Assembly (NCBI RefSeq): GCF_013256625.1
Contig: NZ_CP053908.1
Location: forward strand, 1,798,001 to 1,862,000
Length of the DNA: 64,000 nt
Direction of reading: 5' to 3'
Source: Hymenobacter sp. BRD128
Lineage (GTDB): Bacteria; Bacteroidota; Bacteroidia; Cytophagales; Hymenobacteraceae
The translations under genes were made by a program, and so were the position numbers. Shown here in pieces: positions 25,678 to 33,335 of this stretch. The stretch's first letter is position 1. The number at the start of each line of letters is the position of its first letter. The notes beneath the pieces are model-generated. The model was not told where the DNA came from. It worked only from the letters and a program-made list of their open reading frames with translations, and did not search any database.

Positions 25678-25778
25678 AAAATCGTCTGTCATGCTGACGA
25701 AGGAAGCATCTTGTCAGGTCAACGGGACCCGTCTCATCCTGGTAAGATACTTCCTTCGTCAGCATGGCAGACGATTTT
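25678..25778. repeat. Long hairpin repeat with 35-base arms
   Basis: Arms 25678-25712 and 25744-25778 are reverse complements with only two mismatches and share the core CATGCTGACGAAGGAAG; the loop is 31 bases. The right arm reaches into the stop codon of the HMG-CoA lyase-like gene. It fills the whole gap to lutA. It belongs to a dispersed family with copies at 22347, 33259, 49315 and 55446. Confidence 0.75.
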
Positions 25779-26646
25779 AATGCGCCAGTTGAAACACTCC
25801 GCTAGCCTGCGCCTGCGCTCGCTTAAACGCCTCCTTATCCAGCCCCACATCCTCCCCCACCCCTTCCAGAAACGCCACTAGGTTCTCGGTCGCCATGTTG
25901 CCCGTGAGCACATCGGCCGCCATGGGGCAGCCGCCGATGCCGCCGAGGGCGCCATCGAAGCGGCGGCAGCCGGCCTGGTAGGCGGCGGCTACTTTTTCGC
26001 GCCAGGTGGCGGGCGTGGTGTGCAGGTGCGCGCCAAACTCGATGTGCGGGAAGGCCGGAATCAGCTCCTCAAACAACGGCGTAATGAGCGCGGGCGTGCT
26101 CACGCCGATGGTGTCGGACAGGGCCACGATGCGCACGCCCAGCGCGGCTAGCCGCTGCGTAAAATCGGCCACCACGGCCGGGCTGTACGGGTCGCCGTAA
26201 GGGTTGCCGAAGCCCATTGACAGGTACACAATCAGCGTTTTACCCCGGCGCTCGCAGAGCGCGTGCATGGCGGCCACGTCGGCCAGGGCCTCGGCGATGG
26301 TCTGGTTGGTGTTGCGGCGCTGAAAGGTTTCGCTGACGGAGAGCGGGAAGCCCAGGTAGTGGATTTCGGGGTGGCTGGCGGCCTGCTCGGCCCCGCGCAG
26401 GTTGGCCACGATGGCCAGCAGCTTGGTTTGCGTGCGGTCGAGGTCGAGGCCGGCGAGCACCGCAGCGGTATCGCGCAGCTGCGGAATGGCTTTGGGCGAC
26501 ACAAACGAGCCGAAGTCGAGCACGTCGAAGCCCACGGCTAGCAGCTGCTGGAGGTAGGCGGTTTTGGCGGCAGTAGGGATGAACTCATGCAGGCCCTGCA
26601 TGGCATCGCGCGGGCATTCGGTAAGGACGACGGGGTGGGTGGGCAT
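25777..26646 (-). CDS. Hydroxymethylglutaryl-CoA lyase-like protein
   Basis: A 289-residue HMGL-like TIM-barrel protein of the DRE-TIM metallolyase superfamily. HMG-CoA lyase splits HMG-CoA to acetyl-CoA and acetoacetate in leucine degradation. Features are TECPRDAMQG near the N-terminus (the catalytic Arg and metal Asp of the DRE-like motif, here PRD), DFGSFVSPKAIPQLRD, SDTIGVSTP and HLHTTP (metal His pair), and the C-terminal GGIGGCPMA block with the catalytic Cys. ATG 26646 is preferred over an upstream in-frame ATG because it starts directly at the conserved beta strand. The family call is strong; the exact substrate is not. Confidence 0.88.
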   Translation of the reverse strand: MPTHPVVLTECPRDAMQGLHEFIPTAAKTAYLQQLLAVGFDVLDFGSFVSPKAIPQLRDTAAVLAGLDLDRTQTKLLAIVANLRGAEQAASHPEIHYLGFPLSVSETFQRRNTNQTIAEALADVAAMHALCERRGKTLIVYLSMGFGNPYGDPYSPAVVADFTQRLAALGVRIVALSDTIGVSTPALITPLFEELIPAFPHIEFGAHLHTTPATWREKVAAAYQAGCRRFDGALGGIGGCPMAADVLTGNMATENLVAFLEGVGEDVGLDKEAFKRAQAQASGVFQLAH

Positions 26647-26781
26647 AGCGGGGCGAAGGTAGAAACTACCCGTCATTGCATGCCGGCCGAGCACAAGTCT
26701 TTAGGTGCAATTGCTTCGCTGCGCTCGCCATAACGAGCCATTTTGGGCGAACTTGCCTGGTGGCGCGGGCGTTTGCCCACT

Positions 26782-28110
26782 ATGCTTTTTTCGTTCTTTC
26801 CACCCGCTGGCAGGCGGCGGGCCGGGGGCTTCCTGGTGGTACTGCTAGCCCTGCTGGCTTCTTGCAGCAAGCCCCAGACCCTAGCCGCGCTTTTCCAGAA
26901 AACCACCCCGCATGAGGACTATGCCCGCGCCCTCGACCGCGCCGGCTTACAAGAAGCGGCCCTGGGCCGGCAGTGGCACCGGGCGGCGGCGCAGGCCCTG
27001 CGCGACTCGCTGGTAGTGACGTTGCCCATGCTCGAAACCGGTTATTTCCGCCCCGAGCAGCCTATGGCGGCCAGCTACCGCTACGCCGTGCGGGCCGGCG
27101 AGCTGGTGCACGTGCGCCTTACGCTGGCGCCCGGCCCCACACTGGCCCCGCGCGTGTTTGTTGATGCCTTCGGGCTAGCCCCCGGCCAGCAACCCCAGTT
27201 AGTGAAGTGGACGGCCGCCGACACCACGGCCGCCGGCACCTACGACTACAGCTACCAGGTGGCCGACGATGGCCAGCACCTGCTGCGCGTGCAGCCGGAG
27301 TTGCTGGCGGCCGGGCGCTACACGTTGCGCCTGTGGCGCGGGCCGGGGCTCGGGCTGTTTCCGGTGAAGGGCCGCACCGACCAGGCTATCGGCAGCTTCT
27401 GGGGCAATGCGCGCGACGGTGGCGCCCGCTGCCACGAAGGCGTCGACATCTTTGCGCCGCGCGGCACTCCCGCCGTGGCGGCTACCGACGGCTACGTCAC
27501 CCGCACCGGCGAAACCACCCTGGGCGGCCGCGTGGTGTGGTTAGCCGACCCGCAGGGCCAGCATCTCTACTACGCGCACCTGGATAAGCAGCTGGTGCAG
27601 CCCGGCCAGCACGTGCGGGCCGGCGACACGCTGGGCCTGGTCGGCAATACCGGCAACGCCCGCACTACCGCGCCGCATCTACACTTCGGCATCTACCGCG
27701 TGGGCGGGGCCGTGGACCCGTGGCCGTTTTTGCACCGCGCCGACCCAGTGCCGACTGCGCTGGCTAGCCCCGACCGCCGGGGCGAATGGGTACGCCCGCG
27801 CCCGGGGCAGGCCAGCTACCATTTGCCCGCTACACTCCCCTTACTCGTGCTCGGCCAGCGGGCCGACTACCTGCGCGTGGCGCTGCCCAATGGCCAGCAC
27901 CGCTACGTGGCTGCCCGCACGGTAGCCCCGGCGCAGCCATTGCGCCGCCTGGTGCTGGCGGTGGCCCACGAGATTCAGACGGCGCCCCTGGCCAGCGCCC
28001 CGGCGCTAGCAGCCTGGCCTTCGCAAACGGCCGCTACTGTGCTGGGGCAGAGTAATGGCTATGCGCTGCTACGCAACGCGGCTGGCCAGCAGGGCTGGGC
28101 GAAGATTTGA
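26782..28110 (+). CDS. M23-family metallopeptidase lipoprotein with SH3-like tail
   Basis: Probable peptidoglycan endopeptidase or envelope-remodelling factor. Starting at ATG 26782, the 442-residue protein has a lipoprotein signal ending LLALLASC (Cys28) and a beta-rich N-terminal domain (about 80-190). The M23 catalytic domain follows (about 200-315), with zinc ligands His218 and Asp222 in CHEGVDIF and His299/His301 in PHLHFG, so the catalytic set looks complete. Residues from about 330 to the end contain two SH3-like stretches (LRVALPNGQHRYVAARTV and YALLRNAAGQQGWAKI). No operon partner is evident. Confidence 0.9.
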   Translation: MLFSFFPPAGRRRAGGFLVVLLALLASCSKPQTLAALFQKTTPHEDYARALDRAGLQEAALGRQWHRAAAQALRDSLVVTLPMLETGYFRPEQPMAASYRYAVRAGELVHVRLTLAPGPTLAPRVFVDAFGLAPGQQPQLVKWTAADTTAAGTYDYSYQVADDGQHLLRVQPELLAAGRYTLRLWRGPGLGLFPVKGRTDQAIGSFWGNARDGGARCHEGVDIFAPRGTPAVAATDGYVTRTGETTLGGRVVWLADPQGQHLYYAHLDKQLVQPGQHVRAGDTLGLVGNTGNARTTAPHLHFGIYRVGGAVDPWPFLHRADPVPTALASPDRRGEWVRPRPGQASYHLPATLPLLVLGQRADYLRVALPNGQHRYVAARTVAPAQPLRRLVLAVAHEIQTAPLASAPALAAWPSQTAATVLGQSNGYALLRNAAGQQGWAKI

Positions 28111-28233
28111 GTGCTAGCTCTACCTCCATTTCCTGGAGAGTAGCGCGCGGTTGCACAGGCTTTCTGATAGGTACCAAACGCGGGGCCCGGCCATCTTAGC
28201 ACTGACGAAGCGTAGGCAATCACTCCCCAATCC

Positions 28234-28878
28234 CTACCGATATAGGTTGCTACCAGGGGTGGTAGCGAGTTGATACGTGAGCGAGGCTTGAAACGACTGG
28301 CGGTACAGGTGCGCGGTGTTGGCCCCCGCATCGTGGGTGAGGGAGAGTAATCCCTGGTAGAGACGAGCATTCACGCCCAGCCTAGCCGAAAACCATGCAC
28401 CCACCCCCACGCTCGCGCCGGCGTCGAAACGTCGGTAGCCGATGCGCGGGTCCGTTACGTCGTGGCTGGGGTAAATAATAGTTTGATTCACGTGTACAGT
28501 ACCCATTTCGTGCCCGCCCACGAGCAGGCTGGCCTGCGGGCCGGCCTCCGCGTAAAGCCGGCCCCACGTTAGGCGTAGCAACACGGGTATGTTTAGGTAG
28601 CTAAAGCGGGAAGAATACAGTGCTCCGAAACTGGCATCGTAATCCGATGACCGCCTGATGGTCATGCGCTCGTCAGCGTACTGTATTTCCGGCACCAGCG
28701 CTAGCCTGCGGGTAAGGGACTGCTGATAGCCCAGACCCGCATGATAGCTAAGCTTATCGTCGGTGCTGGTGTGGTAACCATTGCTGACGGAAGTTGCAAA
28801 GCCAGCCAAGCTGCCTCCCGCCCGGCCATAAAGCTGCGCATGAGTGACGAGCGGAATCAGCAGTAGCAAATACTTCAT
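28234..28878 (-). CDS. Outer-membrane beta-barrel family protein
   Basis: A 214-residue protein with a short signal peptide (MKYLLLLIPLVTHAQ) followed by alternating strands ending in aromatic residues. It opens LYGRAGGSLAGFATS and has YHAGLGYQQSLTRRLALVPE, YLNIPVLLRLTWGRLYAEAGPQ, and FDAGASVGVGAWFSARLGVN. This matches the small PorT-like/OMP_b-brl barrels common in Bacteroidota. ATG 28878 is chosen because it begins the signal peptide. No specific function can be assigned. The gene and its flanks are less GC-rich than most of the window. Confidence 0.75.
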   Translation of the reverse strand: MKYLLLLIPLVTHAQLYGRAGGSLAGFATSVSNGYHTSTDDKLSYHAGLGYQQSLTRRLALVPEIQYADERMTIRRSSDYDASFGALYSSRFSYLNIPVLLRLTWGRLYAEAGPQASLLVGGHEMGTVHVNQTIIYPSHDVTDPRIGYRRFDAGASVGVGAWFSARLGVNARLYQGLLSLTHDAGANTAHLYRQSFQASLTYQLATTPGSNLYR

Positions 28879-28933
28879 TAATGCATTACTATCCCTTAAA
28901 TTACCCCCTACTCTTCTTTTAACTACCAATTTA

Positions 28934-29536
28934 TTATTGATTAATAACCAACACCTTATTTAGCTGATGCGAATAGGCTAGCCGGGTTTCGCCGCTGCCG
29001 CTGGGGTAGTCGAAGCCCACGGCGCGGGGGTCGTCGCGCAGGCTGGTCCAGGCCTGGGCGTCGAGCTCGGCGGGCTGGGTGGCGCTGGTGGGCACGGCGG
29101 GCTGCACGAAGTGGCTAGGGTTGAAAAAGTTATTCATGCCGCGCAGGATGCTGATTTCCTTGTCGCGCACCGTGGCCGACTGGTTGTTGCGCAGGGTGCG
29201 GTCGTCGAGCAGGGCGGTGGCGGGCAGCACCTCGTGGCGCAGGGTGTCGCCCTTGCTATTCACCACGAATAAATGGACGCGGCTGCTGAGCACGCGCGGG
29301 CCGCGCATCTGCAAAATGAAGTTATCGGGCGCTTGCGGGTCCGAAAAAGTGTGCGTGGTGCGCACAGTATTGAGCACCGTGGCGCCGCCCACGCGCTGGC
29401 CCCGGCCGTTGGGAGGCGTGAACTCGGCGTGCGGGTTTTTGGTGGAAGTCGCCGTTTCGCGCTCGGTGCTTACGCAAGAGCTGACCGTGAGCAGAATAGC
29501 GGCTATAGCGCCGAGCTTGCAGATAGAGGTAGTCAT
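28934..29536 (-). CDS. Hypothetical lipoprotein
   Basis: A 200-residue protein with a lipoprotein signal (MTTSICKLGAIAAILLTVSSC, Cys21), followed by a Thr/Ser-rich stretch and a mainly beta region. I do not recognise the family. Segments such as RVHLFVVNSKGDTLRHEVLPA suggest a small beta-sandwich. It lies 55 bp upstream of the beta-barrel gene on the same strand, so the two may be cotranscribed and act together in the outer membrane (inference). Confidence 0.65.
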   Translation of the reverse strand: MTTSICKLGAIAAILLTVSSCVSTERETATSTKNPHAEFTPPNGRGQRVGGATVLNTVRTTHTFSDPQAPDNFILQMRGPRVLSSRVHLFVVNSKGDTLRHEVLPATALLDDRTLRNNQSATVRDKEISILRGMNNFFNPSHFVQPAVPTSATQPAELDAQAWTSLRDDPRAVGFDYPSGSGETRLAYSHQLNKVLVINQ

Positions 29537-29616
29537 AAGGCAGAAGAGTTCAGGCAGGCAAAAAAGAAGGCAGCGCTAAGCTAATCGCCGTGTACGCAGG
29601 CGTGGCGGCTAGGGGT

Positions 29617-30333
29617 TCAGAACCAGCCTATCTCCAGACCCAGCTGCCAGCGCGGCGGCTCGGGCAGGTCCGGGCCGCGCAGGGCATCGCTGAGGCGGTA
29701 GCGCCCCACCAGGGCCAGCGAGTTGCTGCCCAGGCGCAGGCCCACCCCACCCTGCCAGCGGGCCAGGTAGTCGGGCTGATGCGCCACCACTTCGAGCCGC
29801 CCGCCGCTGGGGCCGGGGCCAGCCGTGGCGTAGGTAGTGGCAAAAGCCCAGCCGCCGTAGGCCAGCAGGTCGAGGTAGCGGCCCACGGTGTTGCCCCGGC
29901 GCCGGTAGGGGCTCAGGCGCAGGCTAGCCTCGCCTTGCAGCTGGTGGTAGCTGAAGTACTGGCTGTCGAAGCCCCGGCCGAAGGGGCCGGGCCGGGCAGC
30001 GTCGGGGTCGAGGCCGTAGCGCAGGTAAGCATAGCGCAGGTCGGTATTAAGGGCAAAGAAGGGGCCGAGCCGCCGCTTGAGCCGGCCGCCCAGCTGCAAT
30101 TCGGACGATGGAAACCCGTACCGCACCCCGAGCGCGCTCGGGCCGGCGGCCAGCGCATAGCCCAGGTAGAAGTGCCCAAAGTAGCGCCGGTTGGGTCCCG
30201 TGCGGCTCGGAATGGTATCGCTGGCCACGTCGGTTTGCAGCAGCACCTGCTGGGCGCGGGCGGCCGGGCCAGCCAGCAGCAGGGCTAGGAGCAGCAACAC
30301 TACGGGAAGGCGCTTAGTCGTGGGGCCGCGCAT
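29617..30333 (-). CDS. Hypothetical outer-membrane barrel-like protein
   Basis: A 238-residue protein starting at ATG 30333 with a signal peptide (MRGPTTKRLPVVLLLLALLLAGPAARAQ). The rest alternates short amphipathic strands (FGHFYLGYALAAG, LGVRYGFPSSELQLGG, LNTDLRYAYLRYGL, YLDLLAYGGWAFATTY) and ends with LGLEIGWF, a terminal Phe typical of outer-membrane barrels. I cannot name a family. Very high GC and the absence of rare-codon clusters suggest an ordinary resident gene. Confidence 0.65.
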   Translation of the reverse strand: MRGPTTKRLPVVLLLLALLLAGPAARAQQVLLQTDVASDTIPSRTGPNRRYFGHFYLGYALAAGPSALGVRYGFPSSELQLGGRLKRRLGPFFALNTDLRYAYLRYGLDPDAARPGPFGRGFDSQYFSYHQLQGEASLRLSPYRRRGNTVGRYLDLLAYGGWAFATTYATAGPGPSGGRLEVVAHQPDYLARWQGGVGLRLGSNSLALVGRYRLSDALRGPDLPEPPRWQLGLEIGWF

Positions 30334-30451
30334 GGGCGAATTACTGGCATTAGAAGTCGAAAGAGAAGAGCTACCAAACGCCGCCCGGGTGGCAGCTACC
30401 AAAGAAATTGCTCGTAATTCTTCTCGTTTATTTTTTGACCTAAGCCCAGAG

Positions 30452-32290
30452 CTATTCCGCATATTGACCCGTATAGCCTTGATAATAAACGCGCAGCACG
30501 TTGCCATTGCGGGTTAGCCGGCGCGGCACCTGCACCACCAGCCGCTGGGTGGTGGCGCGCACCTCGTAGCGGTGCAGCACGCCGCGCGCATCGGCCAGGT
30601 GCCAGTAGAGGCGGGCCGGGTAGGCCGGGTACGGCGGCAGGGCAGGCGGCGGGCCGGGCGGCGTGTCGTGCTCCTTACCCACGGGCCGCACGCTGGGGGC
30701 GGGGAGCGTGGGCGTGCCGGGCGGGCGCTCGGGAGTGGGCGGCGTGAGCCAGTCGGTAGCACCGGCGGCCAGCTCGTCGGCTTCGGCCACCAGGGGCAGC
30801 GGGCGGGCGGCGGGCACGGTGGCGGCGGGCCGCAGCACCACGGCCACCAGCGAGTCGTGCACCACAAAGTCGAACGTGGGCTCCGGGGCCGGTAGCGGGC
30901 CTAGCCGCCGGGCCAGCAGGCGGCTAGCCTCGGGCCGGCCGTAGCCGTGGGCGTAGTCATAATACGGATACAGCTCGCCGGCCTCACGCACCTGCCGAAA
31001 CAACTCCATCGCCGTGAGCTTGCCGCCGGCCTGTTGGGCGCAGGCCGCCAGCCCCGCCACCAGCGGCGCCGAAAACGACGTGCCCTCCACCCGCTCAAAC
31101 CCGCCCGAGACATTGGCCGTGAGCACGATGCCGAAGGCCGACACGTCGGGCTTCAGCCGGCGGTCGGCGCTCGGCCCTACCGAGCTGAAGGCCAGGTGCA
31201 ATCCCGTGGCCGGGTCGAGGCCGCCCACGGCCAGCACCGAGTCGGCATCGGCGGGCGTGCCGATGCGCACCCAGTCGTCGTCGCCGTCGTTGCCGGCGGC
31301 GCTCACCACCAGCATACCCTTGCGGGCGGCCAGCGTAGCCGCCCGCCCCACCAGCGAGTGCCGGCCATCCATCTGCTCCGGAAAGTAGCGCTGCTCGGTA
31401 TAGGCCAGCGACGAGCTAATGATATCGGCGCCCTGCTGGTCGGCCCATTCGACGGCGCGCAGCCAGGCTTCCTCCTCGCGGTAGCGCTCGCTGGCTAGCC
31501 CCTCGGTGCGGGCCAGCAGGTAGGTGGCGGCCGGGGCCAGCCCCAGCGCCGGGCCTTGGTGCAGGCTATCGGGGCCGGGCAGGCGGCCAGCCAGGCAGCC
31601 CAGCACCTCGGTGCCGTGCGAGCCACCCCGAAATACGCCCGGCTGATTTTTCAGAAAATCATAGGTGGCCGCGATGCGCTTTTCGCGCCGCAGCGCCCGG
31701 AAAGCCGGGTGCCAGTCGGCCCCCCGAAAGCCTACGTCGAATACCGCAATGCGTATCCCCTGCCCCAGCAGGCCGGCCCGGCTCAGGTCGGCGCGGCCCA
31801 GGGCGGCCGTTTGCTGGCGGGCCAGCAGGTAGTCGGCCGGCGATACGGCGGGTCGGGCCACGGCGATTTGGCTTGGGCTAGCCACTTGTCTTTCGGATGC
31901 ATAGTAGCTAGCCGGCCGCAACCGGCTGGCCAGTGGCCAGGCCACCACGCTGGCCACGCCGGGCAGCTGGCGCAAGGCGGCGGCCTGGGCCAGTGTGGCG
32001 CGGCAGGCCACGGCATTAAACCAGCGGCTAACCAGCGTGAGTGTATCGACCCGCGCTCGCACGGCGGCCACGTAGTCGGCCCGCACGGGGCGGTCGGTGA
32101 AGTCGGCGGCGGGCAGGCCCTGGCGCTGGCGGCGCGCCCGCGCGGCCGGGCTAAAATAGCGCGCCGGGTCGAACCGCCCGCCCGCCTTGTCGCGGAAGCT
32201 GACCCAGTAGCGGGCCGGTGCCTGGGCCTGGCCAGGGCTTGGCGCAACCAGCAGCCTCAGCAGGCAAAGTAGCAGTAGTAGTAGGCGCAT
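30452..32290 (-). CDS. Subtilisin-like S8 serine peptidase, secreted
   Basis: A 612-residue exported subtilase. Starting at ATG 32290, a signal peptide (to about 23) is followed by an inhibitor-like prodomain (about 25-130) and the S8 catalytic domain. The domain has Asp185 in IAVFDVGFRG, His225 in GGSHGTEVLG, the oxyanion Asn334 in AAGNDGDDDW and the nucleophile Ser405 in EGTSFSAPLVAG, a complete triad. A Pro-rich segment (about 530-560) leads to a short beta-rich tail (RLVVQVPRRLTRNGNVLRVYYQGY), perhaps a sorting or binding domain. An exact -7 box lies upstream (32310-32317). Confidence 0.92.
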   Translation of the reverse strand: MRLLLLLLCLLRLLVAPSPGQAQAPARYWVSFRDKAGGRFDPARYFSPAARARRQRQGLPAADFTDRPVRADYVAAVRARVDTLTLVSRWFNAVACRATLAQAAALRQLPGVASVVAWPLASRLRPASYYASERQVASPSQIAVARPAVSPADYLLARQQTAALGRADLSRAGLLGQGIRIAVFDVGFRGADWHPAFRALRREKRIAATYDFLKNQPGVFRGGSHGTEVLGCLAGRLPGPDSLHQGPALGLAPAATYLLARTEGLASERYREEEAWLRAVEWADQQGADIISSSLAYTEQRYFPEQMDGRHSLVGRAATLAARKGMLVVSAAGNDGDDDWVRIGTPADADSVLAVGGLDPATGLHLAFSSVGPSADRRLKPDVSAFGIVLTANVSGGFERVEGTSFSAPLVAGLAACAQQAGGKLTAMELFRQVREAGELYPYYDYAHGYGRPEASRLLARRLGPLPAPEPTFDFVVHDSLVAVVLRPAATVPAARPLPLVAEADELAAGATDWLTPPTPERPPGTPTLPAPSVRPVGKEHDTPPGPPPALPPYPAYPARLYWHLADARGVLHRYEVRATTQRLVVQVPRRLTRNGNVLRVYYQGYTGQYAE

Positions 32291-32309
32291 AAAAGGGAAG
32301 GGCAGCGCG

Positions 32310-32317
32310 CAAAAGTA
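32310..32317 (-). promoter_or_regulatory. -7 promoter box for the S8 peptidase
   Basis: The minus strand reads TACTTTTG, an exact TAnnTTTG match 20 bases before the ATG at 32290, implying a very short 5' untranslated leader. No -33 motif is visible. Confidence 0.55.
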
Positions 32318-32432
32318 CCCCGGCGCCGCGCTCCGGCCCAGGTGGGCAGACAACCTGGGCTTTCGGGCGGCCGTTTAGCCGGAGTGTATCGGCCCGCGCC
32401 GGGTCGTTTCTACCACTTTACGTGCGTTAGCC

Positions 32433-33242
32433 ATGTCTTTTGCCTCGAAAAACTTCGCCCCGCCTACCCTGCTGCTGGCCCTGACGCTGCTGGCGCTGCC
32501 GGGCTGTAATAAAAAAGAAATCGCCGCCTTACAGCAGCAAAATGCCGACCTCACTAAATCGCGTGACCAGCTGCAAGCCGAGAAGATGGCCCTGCAACAG
32601 GCTAAAAACCAGAACGAAGCGACCCTCAGTGCCGACCTACTGGCCAAAACCAACCGCGTGAGTCAGCTCAACCAGACGCTGGGTACTACCGAGCAGGACC
32701 TGGCCGGTAAAAATGCCCGCGTGGCCGAGCTGCAGCGCATTCTGGATGAGAAGGATGCCGCCACCAACGCCCTGCGCAAAAAAGTGGCCGACGCCCTGCT
32801 GGGCTTCAACTCGCAGGACTTGCAGGTGAACGTCAAAAACGGCAAGGTCTACGTGTCGCTCTCCGAGCAACTGCTGTTCAAATCGGGCTCAACCAAGGTA
32901 GACCCAGCCGGCCAGGACGCGCTTATCAAGCTGGCTAACGCCCTGACGGGCAACAAAGATGTGAATATCCTGGTGGAAGGCCACACCGACAACGTGCCCA
33001 TCAAGGGCGTGGTAAACGGCGCCAAGGACAACTGGGATTTGAGCGTGCTGCGCGCCACCGAAATCACGCGCCTGCTCACTGCCTCGGGTATCGACCCTAC
33101 CCAAATAACTCCTTCAGGCCGGGGCCAGTACCTGCCCGTAGCCGCCAATGACACGCCCCAGGACAAAGCGCTGAACCGCCGCACCGATATTATTCTGACG
33201 CCGAAGCTCGACGAGCTATTTTCAATTTTGAATACGAACTAG
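32433..33242 (+). CDS. OmpA-family lipoprotein with coiled coil
   Basis: A 269-residue lipoprotein (signal ending LLALPGC, Cys25) with a long heptad-rich coiled coil (about 28-125, many Gln/Ala/Leu/Asp). It ends in an OmpA/MotB-type peptidoglycan-binding domain (about 135-260) containing LLFKSGSTKVDPAG, VEGHTDNVPIKG and LSVLRATEITRLL. Such proteins tether the outer membrane to peptidoglycan. The divergent neighbour is the S8 peptidase, and a hairpin terminator follows. Confidence 0.94.
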   Translation: MSFASKNFAPPTLLLALTLLALPGCNKKEIAALQQQNADLTKSRDQLQAEKMALQQAKNQNEATLSADLLAKTNRVSQLNQTLGTTEQDLAGKNARVAELQRILDEKDAATNALRKKVADALLGFNSQDLQVNVKNGKVYVSLSEQLLFKSGSTKVDPAGQDALIKLANALTGNKDVNILVEGHTDNVPIKGVVNGAKDNWDLSVLRATEITRLLTASGIDPTQITPSGRGQYLPVAANDTPQDKALNRRTDIILTPKLDELFSILNTN

Positions 33243-33258
33243 CGGCAAAAACTCAGAA

Positions 33259-33306
33259 AAAGCGCCCGTCATGCTGAGTCTGCCAAAGCATGGCGGGCGT
33301 TTTTTA
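33259..33306 (+). terminator. Hairpin terminator after the OmpA-family gene
   Basis: GCGCCCGTCATGCT pairs with AGCATGGCGGGCGT (one G-T pair and one end mismatch) and is followed by a T-run into 33306. It starts 17 bp after the OmpA-family stop codon. The CATGCTGAG core links it to the dispersed hairpin family. Confidence 0.75.
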
Positions 33307-33335
33307 TTTAACTACTACTTACTTAGTTACATACC

